Shown here: positions 26,649 to 38,672 of the stretch, piece after piece
How the letters are laid out: each line of letters starts with the position of its first letter
Numbering within the stretch: position 1 is the stretch's first letter
Assembly: GCF_003073045.1 (NCBI RefSeq)
Contig: NC_037598.1
Span: 10,037,543-10,101,542, forward strand
Length of the DNA: 64,000 bases
Direction of reading: 5' to 3'
Origin: Pomacea canaliculata
Lineage: Eukaryota; Mollusca; Gastropoda; Architaenioglossa; Ampullariidae
Notes under the pieces: model-generated
Seen by the model: only the letters and a program-made list of their open reading frames with translations
Database searches by the model: none
What the model was told of the DNA's origin: nothing
Position numbers and translations under genes: made by a program

Positions 26649-28177
26649 TAATTTTGTTTTTGTGCATTATCACAAAGTGTTTGGTCATAACGCTTGAGAC
26701 TGCTCAACTACAGTGGTGTATTAACTACACGTGTGCATTATGAATGAAGTTTGTGTCTGGATGGCATAGCAGCTGTCACAACACCACTGCCCTCTGTTGA
26801 TGATTTCTTGAAGCTTTCATGATTGATTCTCATCAAAGCAGAAATGTATCTCTATCAGCTAAGAATGAATTTTTCCCTCTGTATGATCATTTTGGCATTT
26901 GTCTTATTTGTGCCTTATTTATTCCTATAGTTGTAACTGTTTAATTAGTTAAAAAAAATCACAGCATATTCTTTTCACTCTCAAGAGCTTTTATATTCTC
27001 CTTATGAGTCAAGTATTTTTGATGGGAGTGAAAAAGGCTTTGATGAATACTCATTAGTTGACTGTGTGGTCAATTTGTTGTTTGATTGATTCAGATAAAA
27101 ACTGTGTCAGTACAATTTAGACTACAGCATTTGGTCTGAATTAATTCAAGTGTCGTTATTCCTTCAAGTCAGTAATATTCTTGTTAGATATTGAGCAAGA
27201 ATTTTTAGTATAGATTTTATGCACACCTGGTTCTGAAGTAAACCAAGAGTATTCAGATTACAGAATAATCTCATGGCTATAAAGTGGAAAGAAAGTATAA
27301 TTTATTTATCAAAAGTGCTCAAACAAAAGTGCATTCTGCCAGAGAAGGGTTTAATCCTGGCATCTCATATCAATGGTGGAAAGCCAATAACAATCTGACT
27401 CTCCTTCAATCAGCAGCACTGTCTGTCATGACCTGCAGATCTGTCCTACTAGAGAAAGGCAGCATATTTTACTGGTCTAATTGCTAATAAGGTGTTGGGA
27501 CTTTCTGCTGTGCTGTCAGATCCTAATAGTATGGTGCCATCCACACCGATAGTAAGCCACAGATCCTGTTCATTCACTATTAATTTGAAACAGGTCTGTC
27601 AGACAGATCAATGGTGTTAACATTAGAGATCAGAGCTAGTCACCTTGATTTCTTTGCTTTCCTAGAATCATATTGTAGTTGTAAGCTCAGTACTTATGCT
27701 GCAAAAATCTTGTCGATGTTATAGTGGTATTTTACTGTTTCCACTTACACAGTTGAACTTGGATCTTTCCCAATGAGAAATAGATTCAAAATGAAGTTGA
27801 CATTCCATTGTACTGCATAATTTCCCTTAAATGTGTTCAGCATACCTTTTTGTGAACACACACTTTGTTCACAACAGTGCAATTTCCCTTCCCCTTTCTG
27901 TGTGTATGTGTGTGTGCATAAATGCACACATTATGTGGACATTTATTTCCAAGTGCTTGTGCAAATTGCTTTTGTTCCATGCATAAATACCATGAAGTAC
28001 TTGCCTGTTGGAAAATGAGGGTTTTTCCCCTTTTGCAACACGCCTTATAAATGTTATTTTATTTAATATTTTTGTATCAATTCATTCGTCATGTTTTATA
28101 GACTGTACAATTTTTCTTGGGACCAGGTGTAACATTCATCATAAAAGGTAGTAATTATGAAGCTTTAAATGATAGAT

Positions 28178-28183
28178 AATAAA
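28178..28183 (+). terminator. candidate poly(A) signal of PPM1
   Basis: AATAAA about 1.5 kb after the PPM1 stop. Other AT-rich variants lie nearer, so the true 3' end is uncertain. Confidence 0.25.
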
Positions 28184-29534
28184 TTTTAAAGGCTCAAAAT
28201 TTTCAGATTAATGGATATGGAAAAAATGTGCACAACTATGTGTATATATACAGTATATTATGGGTTTTTTATAAATAACTAGTATAATAACTGTTACTAT
28301 GCTGTATCTTTTGTGAGTATAAATTTAAAAAAATTATTTCACATATTTTCTTTTTAAGAATTTCTCCAATCAGACTCTCCCAACATGAGAGTTTAAAATT
28401 CTGCATAACAAAATATATTTGAGCATGTGATTGCTTGTATGGGTGTGTGCACGTGAAAGACATTAAAAGGCCATGGGTCAGATTAAACCACATTCTTATT
28501 ACGATCTCAGGATGGGTGAGGTGGCTGTGTATTAGGGTTTAAAGGGGTTTCACAGATTATATGATGTATATGATCAAGCATTTATAATCCATTCACCACT
28601 TTCAAACTTTTGTTTTGAGGCTTATGAATATTCTCCTCCTGTAATTTTGTTTATATGCATTACTTTTATTTATGCGTGCTTACTTTTTTATGTTACTTTT
28701 CTGTTATGTTGAGCTTATTGCATGCAGGAAAATGCATTGCACAAGTGCTTTATTGCTGTTGTTCGTGTATGTAAAAAAAGAGAGAAAGAGGGAGTAAAAG
28801 GAGAGGTGCTCACTCTTCAATACAAATTCCTTTCTTACATTAACATCTTTATTCAAATACTACATTTTTGTATGATTGCTGAATTGCGAATCTAGTGAAG
28901 CTGCATAAATATTTTTGTACGATTACTCTGGAATCTGTTACTGTTTGTTATCTTACTTATTATTTCACATCATTCATTGCTGTGGTGGAATCTGGAAGAC
29001 TTCGAGCAATATTTGTTGAAAAGTTTTCTCCTCTGCTCCTATCATTTGAGGCAGCATAGTAAAACTTTGTGTGCTTGCAATTTTTTCAGATTTGTTTTCA
29101 TCTGGAAACAATGTCAAAGATAGCCGTTGTAAATATGGTTATTAATGTCCTCTACTATTCACAAAGTCAAAATAGTTATACAGATCATGGTAACAGTCTG
29201 GTAGTCACAATCGATAATACTAAAAAGGACTTTTAGAACTTAAATGTGAACAGAATAGCTTACATCAAATATGAACCACCTGAAAATTGATTACAATGCA
29301 ATTAATAACTTATTACAATGTTTTAGACCTGAAATACATACTGTATGTTACTGTCCTTTATTTTTGTTAATGAACCCTTGGCATATTTACAGTATTTTTT
29401 GTCTTTCTCAAGATTGTTATTTCAGTATTCAAATAATGTATCTAAACAGCAGTCTGATGAAACTCTAGTCTGTGATATAAATAAATCAAGATTGTTTCAC
29501 TCATGGTGCAAGGCATTTTTCTTTTGTTATTCCA

Positions 29535-29780
29535 CCTGAGGGGAAGTGGAAAACTGAGTGGTTATAGTACTGGTGTCTGAAATAGGAGGTGCACCAGTTT
29601 GATACCCATGTAGCACACCAAACATTCCCCTGGCAACTCTGCTGTCGGGAACGGGTACCTGATTCTACCTAGGGTTGGGGAAGATAAGACATTGAGGGAA
29701 GAAGAGATGAGTACCACTCTTATATAAAGCTGGGTTTCAGAAAAGTGATGTCCCTCCCCAAGGTTAGGGGACCACCTTTA
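29535..29780 (+). mobile_element. tRNA-derived SINE, second family
   Basis: The head has an A box-like CTGAGTGGTTATAGTACTGG and a B box-like GGTGCACCAGTTTGATACC, spaced as in a tRNA. The body continues through CTGTCGGGAACGGGTACC to about 29780. It differs from the family at 13510 and 52478. Ends are approximate and no clear target duplication was found. Confidence 0.6.
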
Positions 29781-32471
29781 ACTATTCCACAATATTTGGG
29801 TTTTAAATATGTTTCTTGGTGTTTGCTTTGATTGAATGTTTCTTTGCAGTCACAAAAATGCATAATATGTCAGCACTTCTCTGTACAAGAGTTGTATAAT
29901 TATTAAAAAAGATAATCTGTTACTTTCATACCAAGATGGTAGAGTGCCCTCTCTTTGTGATCACTTGCTCCCGGTCATGCCATTCCTTGTATTTATCAAA
30001 ATTCTTGCTTTACTGCTGTTGTGGTGCCAAGTCAAAAATGTCTCAATTGGAAGATTATCTTATGTTAACACATAATGAAATGTTGAAAATTTGTTGAACC
30101 CTTCTTGTTAATATTCATATTTGTGGTATTGATGCATTAGTTATAGTTTAAAATATCATTAAACTTTATAATGATCAGATTATTTTATATTATCAAATTA
30201 ACTTGAATGAACTCGTTAAGACAGATTCCTCCTACTAAAGATAGTCTTAGTGTGCAGGTTCCCTGACTCCTCCCCTGCTTGAAATTCACTTTAAAAAGAC
30301 CTGATTATATTTTTAGGTGTGTTGTTCCAAAATATATCTATTTACTGTAAGCAGTGTAAGGCATCCGTGGCTGCTTCGTCCCCTATGGTTAGCTGTCACT
30401 AATGCACTGGCTCATACATGCATGCCACACTGGAAAAGAAGACACCTACTTCAACAAGTCCTGATCCTACGTATAATTAATAGATTGTGCTGTTCCTCAA
30501 CAATTACACACCCTTCATACAGCACAACTTATCCAATGGACAATTCCACAGATTGATGCACACAATCTTCTTGGGTCAGTTACACTACTCTAACTCATTC
30601 TCTGTGCAAGTCTTTCTTTCCTGTATGGTCATATTTTGTTTTTTTTTTCCTCTCCTCTGTGCTAAAAATAATGAAATGCAGTAGCAAAGACTGAAAAAGA
30701 CACTGACACATCATCAAGAATGAAATCTTGCATGCAAGCCTCGGGCTAAAATCCTGACCTTGTATGCTGCACCATATAGATGTTTTCTCAATTCTGTTTA
30801 CCCCTCCTCACTCCCCATTTTGATTTACTTCCAACACATCAGTCATTATCATCATCACTCATCCGTCAAGTGGTTACAGCTGATCACCAGTTAATCTGGC
30901 CCAGTGGTGTATTAGCCATCTGTGCCTGTGATAAAAGTCATATAAGCTGCTTTGTGCTTCTCAATAATGTTTCTGGTTGCTGCCTCTATTTTGCTGGTGG
31001 CTCATTGCCTTGTTATGCATGTCCTACTACAACTAGTCCCACCTTAAGGTTTCGACAAACCATGAATGGCCTTATCTTTCAGACTCCATGAGTGTGATCA
31101 CAAAATTCTAGGTAAGCTAGGTTCTCAAAACACTTGACATCAGGGTGTGATGATTCTGTGTGTTGCCGTGGTCACAACAGACACAAGGTGATACAAATGC
31201 AGATGCTAGCAGGAAAAGCCTCCATCACTGGAGGGCTGCATTTGAAATTAGAGTTTATTTGCATCTTATCATTTACAGCAGCATAAATTTCAGTGAAGCA
31301 GTTTATGGAAAAAGGTTTCAGAAAGGCACTGATTGTCTACCCAGCAAATGACACCCAGACCCATCAAAACCCAAATTAATATTTACACACACACACTTCA
31401 AAAACCTATAAAAAGTCTACAAAATATATTTCTGTGTCTTTAATCACAATGAAATAGTCAAAAATGAACAATGCTTTACAGCCTCACATCATCTTCTTAT
31501 GATGAAATGCATAAATTATTAAAATTTAAAAAAAGGACTTTGGTCAAAACCATTAAAAAAAATTTTCATCATGGCTTTCTGCACACATGAATAAACAAGT
31601 CACCTTTTAGGAGTTGGGTGGTATGCTGTAAATGCATATTGAAAATGCTTTAAGTGAAAATGAAAACTGTACCAAGAAAACTGATTTTAAAAAATTCTGT
31701 ACATTTCTTAAAATGGTAACAAAATTTAGAAATAACTTTTATTTGATGATGATATTAAATGAAATCTGATGATAAAACTCTAACCAGTTCTTGGTTTGAA
31801 AGTTATTTAAACCAAAATTTTGGGGGTTTTTCCCCTCAAAATGTCTATACATTACAGCCTTACACACAAAACTCAAAACAGCATGCACCCAAACAATCCA
31901 TTCGCCTCATAATCTTTCAATCACATCATATAATCACAATGGTATTCGATGGCATCATGCTGAATGAGCAAATGAGATGGTTGCTCACATTTTATTTACA
32001 ATTTATGTATAGTTTAGTCTGCACCTGGCCTCTCAGGATGCATTCTTCACCATGTTTACTTGGTAAAGTCTGCATCCATATCTCACATCTTATGTTTAAA
32101 TACCAAACATTTTACATAAGTTTAGTGTCAAAGAACCCACAGAAACTAAAAGATCTCTTCACAAAGCTAAATATTTAATAATTTGATGTGTATGTTCTTT
32201 GGAACTTACATTTTCTGCTGACTTCCTAGAATACAATTCTAGTTATACGGTGTTTGGGTGAGAGAGAAAAAAAATAGAATGAGAAGATTTGGACAAAGAA
32301 AGAAAAAGACTGGGGAAGAAAAAGTATACTCTAGAACCAGCATCTCACTGAACCATATTTGCCAGTGCATTATCTCTGGCTCCTTCAGAATTACAAGGGT
32401 TGCTGATGGATGCATTCCAGGAGCTGGAACTTGTGAGTTTGTGCCATGCTTGTGACCAATGCATTCCAATC

Positions 32472-35400
32472 TCAGTCATCCACACAGGGAAGCCAGAATG
32501 CCTATAAGAGAAAGTTGAAAAATAAAATTGTGAATCCTTGAATATTTTACAGATATTTTAGAGGTAGAGTCAAGAAAAGAATGGAAAAAATGAGATCATG
32601 TTCACATGCATACACACACATTAATGACCGCATTGTTTTATGCAGTGCCTTACCCAACCAAAGATACACTCACAGTGCTTTACAAAAACAACACATAATT
32701 CATAACCATACTTTTAGGCACGCACTCATTAATTCCTGGCACAGACAAAGTAATTTTAAATTCATACAGCAAGAGGAAGGAAAAGTACTTACCATATTTG
32801 TACATGCTGAAGCCATCATCATATATTTGGGATTAAACTGTAGGTTCTGAATGGGTCCAGGGTGATCACTCTGCAGTATAGCAATCTTGGCACCTGTTTC
32901 TGTGCTCCAGCAGTGAACTTTGCCATCTGTCGATCCTGAAATTGTAGGTCAAAATTACATCACAAAGGGTGATTGGTCAAAAGCGGGGATGGAATTGGTG
33001 TTTTACCACGAGCCAGCAACTAAGGATATATCATGGCAAACCAGTCAGCCCTGTAAACCTCAGACCAAACACACCATCTCCATCTCAAATTTCAGTTGTT
33101 GCCATCAGGCATCCTCCTTCGGAGGTTCCCATGTATGTGGGAGAAGGTGTAGGCATGTGTGTATGTTGAATGTCTTGGCATGTTTGCCCATTATGTTGTG
33201 TGCATAATATATAAGCTCATATTATGTGGTTGGTTTTGTGAGCAAAAGAAAAATTTGTCTTGGACTTCCTTAGACAGACAATAAGGTTTAATTTGATTCG
33301 AAACAAATCAATCAGGGTCAGGATGAACACTGGGTCTCGTATAAACTGATCAAAACAACAAAATTAAACTTAACATTGTAGATCGATAACAAAAGACAAG
33401 TAAAATATTATAGCACCTGTAAAACAAAAAGAATGCCCCAATCCTTCAGGCATATATGAAAATAGCAGCTGTTGAAAGCAATTGCATAGATATTGCTCTG
33501 ACATTGCTGAAAGTAAGCTACGCTTACAGTTATTTCCTAATTTTTAGTGCATGGCTGATAGCAGTTGTAGTATACACAATGACACTGCCATTCTATGGAG
33601 CACTCTGTAGGAGAAAGAATTTTTAAGTACTTTTTTTTCAGAAGCCAAGGAACATCCAAAGTGCAGGCATGTTTAATAATAAAAGCAGCATTTCAACCTT
33701 TTTTTCCACAGCTGCCAATGTCATGTATATCAATTACCTAACATTCAGAAGCCTATCCTCAAATTATAACAATTTATAATCATAACTTAAATGAGATGGA
33801 ACTACAACTCTTTCATGAGAAAAGAGCTACAAATTCAAAAGATGAATAAACACCAGAAATGAGTGCAGTATGTTGCTTTATAGTCATATAGCAGTGATAT
33901 AAATTACACCTAGATACAGCTTAAAAAAATCCCGGTGATTTAATGCTTCTTTACTATCGAAGAAGGTCTGTTCAAAGATTGTTCCAGAATTAGTCAGATA
34001 TAACTTTCCCCAAAGATTTGGCTAAAGCATTAGTAATTCAGTTTGAGTCTGCTTTCATAATGTTCAGATTTCTCAAAGTAATTTTCGAGAGCATTTTATA
34101 TATCTTTAATTGGTTCAAGGATATAAAAAGTCTTCTGTTATGAAAACTATTACTTGATGTATGCTTGAGGATGATGTGAAGACTGTCCAATGAAAGCCTA
34201 TTACATCCACAGCAAACAGCTATAGCAAGTGGTAGAACATTTGAGTAGAATAGTCCAACACTCCTGATCAAGACTTTGATTACAGACACAAAATCCATAG
34301 TTTGCAAACAGCTGCATTTTAGACATTGATTTATAGAGTATATATATTTTGCCAATATCTATTAATATCTAAACCCTAAACCATTTAGTATGGTCTTCAT
34401 GGTTTAAACACGTAATTTTGCTAACATTCTACAGAATGAAAGATACAGTGCCGCATAAAGATGAATGTTAGTATTTAAATGCAAAACCTCTCACCTCCAA
34501 ACACAAACTGTGAATCAGGCGTGAAAGATGCTTCAAGTGGAATACCTCTATGATTCTGAAAACCCTGTTAACAGTTTGAACCAAATATTTACATGCAATT
34601 TATGTCATTAACATGTTAGCTTGTGTGTGTGTGTGTTTTCCATGCTCAGTTCAAAAGATCAGACAGCATGATTTTCACCTATAAAATGCATGCCAATATT
34701 TGTTGCCCAAAACACTGAGCAGCAAGAAGTCAACCTTTGTTTCTGGCAAAAAGTTGACATTTTCAAGTTTTATTTCTATATAGAGCCAGTTAAACTCATT
34801 AATACCAGTTTCTGCATGTTAATAAGTATTTTTGTAATAAATTTGTAAATATTTTGTAATAAATGGGGACTTACAGTCAATATGGATAAAACAAAAATAA
34901 TAGCTTTAAAAATGGTGGATTTATTAAAGATTGTGAAAAATGGTACTATGCTGGAAAGAAGATTACTGTAGAACCCAGCTATAAATATTTAGGCGCTACA
35001 TTCACGTCTACACTTAAATGGGTCCAATGTACTGAAAGTTTATCTGGAAAGGCATTAAAAGCCTTTGCAGGAGTCAAGAAAATGTATTTTAGACTAAAGA
35101 ACCTTCCAACAGACATAATCTTTAAAATATTTGACACAGGTACCCAAGACAATGTTACAACATGTTATGTTTACTAGATAAGGCAGGCAGATCCAATGTG
35201 TGGGAATGGCCGCCAGTTGGTAATCTCCCCTTATTCATCACCACTATAAAAGAAAGATTCAAGGATTGTTCTCTCCAAAAATGGCATGATTCAGTATCTT
35301 CTTCAGATTACTGCGATTACCATCCAGATGACATATATAAACCAGATATTATGATGTGAACACAGACGGGTCCTGCGTTTGCTGAGAATTGTTTACCCAG

Positions 35401-38346
35401 TTTCTGCATGTAATAAGTATTTTTTTATATTTTATATCTCTATCAAAGAATTTGCTCTCTGATCATATGTGTATAGTATGAAAAGCTTGTGCGAAAATGT
35501 TTCTTTTTACCTGAGCATTCCTCCACTATTTGATATTTGATAAAACAACAACAAAGGAAAAAGAAGTCCATCTAATGTTACACTTTTTTATGGTGTTGAC
35601 TTTGCTTGCTGTCACATTCAACATTTATAAAAAGTCACACTGCTCAATGTAATTAGTGTAAGAGCGGTAATGGGCTGGCTTAATGCACAGTCCTACACTA
35701 TTGCTAGTTTAATTTTTCTTTTTTTAAAGGCTGATTCGACAATTATAATATAGAATGAATATACAATACGGTACCACAAATGTCTGCAGAGGAGTCCCGT
35801 GAAAAGCATCAATTAGACGAATAACTGAGCCATTAGTAGATATCAGAATAAGCTTGCCATCTGGGCTGAACTTCAGTCCTGTCCAATCACATTCTTTATC
35901 TTGTGGCAGTTTGAATGTTGCAAATGGACCCTGATGGGCAAGGAAAGACATTTAACAAACCTTAGAAATTTTCACAGAACATCCATACTTTCGCCTTAGT
36001 TTTGAAAAATGTGTTAAGAGCAATGAGCTTATATTTACTCTTTTTAACAAAAGGAATATGCAGTGTTTCAGCAATCATACAACCACAAAATAGATTATCA
36101 ATGGGAAACATTTGATGTACTAATTATGCCATACTGTAAGGCTGATCTAAATAAAATGAGACCTATAGGTAATACCTTATCAAAAGACCTGAGATCATAA
36201 AGCTTGACACTTTCTGAGTTGACACCAGCACCAAATATTAGTCCCTCCGGGTCAAATGCTGCAACTGGTCTTCCTGTCAGATGCATCAGACCCTGGCAAG
36301 CACAAAGTACATATCTTAAAATAAATATGTAACATCAACAGTTCAAAGATATTTCTTCATTTGTTCAAAAGATAATTAAACAGATGAATATGTATCACTT
36401 CATGGAGTGATCAAATGTCACTTCCTGGGATTGTCAAAGCAGATGAGATATAAGTGACATTTTTAATATGTGTGTGTGTGTCTTTCTCTCTCACACACAC
36501 ACACATAAACCCTGCTAGATCTCAAAGTTGAAAACCTACAACTTAGTCACCTGACAATTTTGTGAGCGCAGATCCCACAATCGAATTGTTTTATCCATAG
36601 ATCCTGAGATGAAAGTGTCGTCCGTTGGAGACATGCATAATGTGACAACTCTGTACCACACAAAAATGGATTGTAATATTTATATCACTTTGCATATTAC
36701 ATGTAAAACTTGTTACATTGAAACATCTTTCATTTCTTATAAATAAGCCAGACTCCTAACTCCCTCCTCTTTAAACTCTAAGCAGAAGTGCATGTATGTA
36801 TTATATATGTGCATGTGTGTGTATATATATATCTATTTGCACATACCAACTATTTATACATTTGGGAGAAGATGAAAAGCCAAAAGAACTCTCTAAAAAA
36901 CATTTTTAACATATAATTAAGCTAACTTTTATACAGTTTGGAAGAAATTATATGCTTCTACTATCCAAACAAATAAGAATGCCAGGAAAATAAGAAGAAT
37001 GAGCTAAAGCATTTACTTACTTCTTTGTATGGCCAGGAAAGTATCTAATGTATTTGTTGTCATGGAGAGATAAGTATCTGATTGTATCTGGAAGTTGACC
37101 ATTAAAGATCATTAAAGATTCTGCTTCAAGAATGTTTAATATTAGTAAATGGCAAAAGGTTAAAACTGAAATTAAACGACTGATTGTAAACCATTAAGAT
37201 ATCTCAACCTGCACATGTAAAACTAGGTCCTCTATTTAAAAATAAATCAGCAAACACAGAAATAATAAATATAAAGCGCAATATCTCAGCCAAAGCTAAA
37301 AAATCTCAATCAAAATATTTACCAGATAAATAGCCTACTAATGCTAGTTTGCTGTTAGTAACCTGATTAATAATAATAAAAAAAGGTATAGGCTTTCTTT
37401 TGTAACCAAGATAATTACTATTGTCATCAAATGATTAATGACAAATTATTCTATCAAACAGAAACGTTTTTGTTTTACCATCAACTTTTGTTGAGCAGTG
37501 AAGAGCAGTATTGACAGCATGTGTATAACGAATCAAGTCCACACCATATTTTTTGCTGTTTAGAGTTCGCTTTGGCCTTAGGTAGAAAGACAAATAATAA
37601 ACATTATTTAAAAAATTTTGCATTTCTTCTTTTTAACAAGTCCTATCTTTAGGAAATCTTTAATCACTACTTTGCTATGAAGATAAAATTGGAAGTTAAA
37701 TACATTTTCAAAGATAAAATGATCTAAATTTATCTATATTTACATGAAAACCGAGTAATCAAGGTTTGTACATATACATCCTTGTGTGTGTGTGTGAGAG
37801 GGATAAATAAAACTGTTGGTATGCAACATTCTTCCCTTTAACGCATTTATCTATAAAACAAACACAAGGCATAATATTGAAACATATTTTGGTGGATTTA
37901 TGGTGCATTTCTCAAAATAGGTTCAAAGCCTTGTACTGAAATAAATTTAAAAAGCAAGGTAAAACACATAACTATACGACTATTGACTCAAACATAACTC
38001 ACATAAATAGAGACAACAGATCTACAGAAACACACTAACGCAGTATCATGAACAAAATCTCGCGTCCCTTGCAGTCAAATTAAGATTTTACTTTTTAAAT
38101 TTAGAGAACATACCTATTATTATAATCAACTTGATAGGTGGCTATCACACCTAAGCTAATTGATTTTTATTGATAGAATACTCACGTTCCGCTCAAACAA
38201 TCATAAATGACAATAGAATCATCGTCACTGCTTGATATCAAAGTGTCCCCGTTTGCTGAAAAGTCAATACTACTAACTCTGTCCGCATTTTCTCTAAATA
38301 TCTTAGCAACCCGAAACCCTCTAACAGTCTCGTCAGTCAGCTTCAT
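32472..38346 (-). CDS. WDR82: WDR82, WD-repeat subunit of SET1/COMPASS and PNUTS-PP1
   Basis: Nine coding exons, high to low: 38346-38186, 37576-37479, 37087-37021, 36650-36551, 36292-36176, 35930-35775, 34564-34495, 32935-32793, 32501-32472 (942 nt, 313 aa, which is the length I recall for human WDR82). The protein begins [20 protein letters not shown] and ends [11 protein letters not shown]. Recognisable blocks: [85 protein letters not shown] and [13 protein letters not shown]. Seven WD repeats form a propeller that recruits SET1 H3K4 methyltransferases to initiating Pol II and acts in transcription termination. The last exon codes for only nine residues. Introns contain a LINE fragment, a SINE fragment and a (TG)n/(CA)n palindrome. 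No let-7-like hairpin was seen, although human WDR82 hosts let-7g. Confidence 0.97.
32996..33080 (-). mobile_element. SINE 3' fragment
   Basis: The plus strand GTGTTTTACCACGAGCCAGC, then AACTAAGGATATATCATGGC and AGTCAGCCCTGTAAAC, is the inverted 3' half of the SINE family found at 13510-13690 and 52478-52652. The tRNA-like head is absent. In the WDR82 intron before exon 8. Confidence 0.6.
34834..35396 (+). mobile_element. LINE reverse-transcriptase fragment flanked by direct repeats
   Basis: Plus-strand frames read [37 protein letters not shown], then [27 protein letters not shown] and [11 protein letters not shown]. This is the C-terminal half of an I/Jockey-like reverse transcriptase, broken by several frame changes. 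The near-identical sequence CCAGTTTCTGCATG(T)TAATAAG, extending into ATTTTT, occurs at 34805-34833 and again at 35397-35424, so the insert is bounded by a roughly 28-bp direct repeat. The element lacks both its 5' end and its 3' end. In a WDR82 intron, opposite to the gene. Confidence 0.7.
36469..36505. repeat. (TG)n-(CT)n-(CA)n inverted microsatellite
   Basis: TG repeats (36469-36480), a CT-rich loop and CA repeats (about 36492-36505) form a perfect potential hairpin in a WDR82 intron. Confidence 0.75.
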
Positions 38347-38672
38347 GTCTGTGTGAAATTTGTGTTTGGTTTATTGTTAACACCACGCTTTTGGTTTCGA
38401 CAGCCACGTTATAGCTCCGCACTCAATTTTGAGTGCGAATCCGTCAGAGAACTCGACGTTTATTTTAAACATATGGGTATCTATCTAATTTGTATTCGGT
38501 AAGTAGAATTTTTTTAAAAGTTATTTTATACTAAGAAAAAAAATCTTCTGCTGTAGTTACTAAATGACCTTAAGACCGATGACCTCGGGTCAAAGTTCCA
38601 GTGTAGCCGTACTTTCGAAAAGTGTTATTGAAGTGAACAAAAACAATAACTGACTAAGCGTCTATAATAATA
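38347..38672. promoter_or_regulatory. bidirectional WDR82 / GLYCTK promoter
   Basis: Only 326 bp separates the WDR82 start (minus) from the proposed GLYCTK start (plus). The two genes therefore must share promoter sequence. No TATA box stands out. The spacing is typical of bidirectional housekeeping promoters. Confidence 0.6.

Larger units (their letters stand above)
26649..32471. other. tail-to-tail stretch between PPM1 and WDR82
   Basis: Contains the 3' UTRs of both genes and intergenic sequence. The only structured element recognised is a SINE at 29535-29780. A TTTATT at 31991-31996 could serve as a WDR82 poly(A) signal on the minus strand. Open frames here are short, AT-driven and unlike known proteins. 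Confidence 0.45.

Noticed and set aside
30317-31091. Several plus-strand open frames of 65-103 codons between PPM1 and WDR82
   Set aside because: Overlapping frames with no domain, no splice logic and composition of non-coding DNA.
34038-34355. 105-codon minus frame in a WDR82 intron
   Set aside because: No family resemblance, AT-driven composition, lies wholly between well-supported WDR82 exons 7 and 8.
32472-38346. let-7 microRNA inside a WDR82 intron, as in human
   Set aside because: Searched by eye on both strands for TGAGGTAGTAGG-like seeds and saw none with a hairpin partner.
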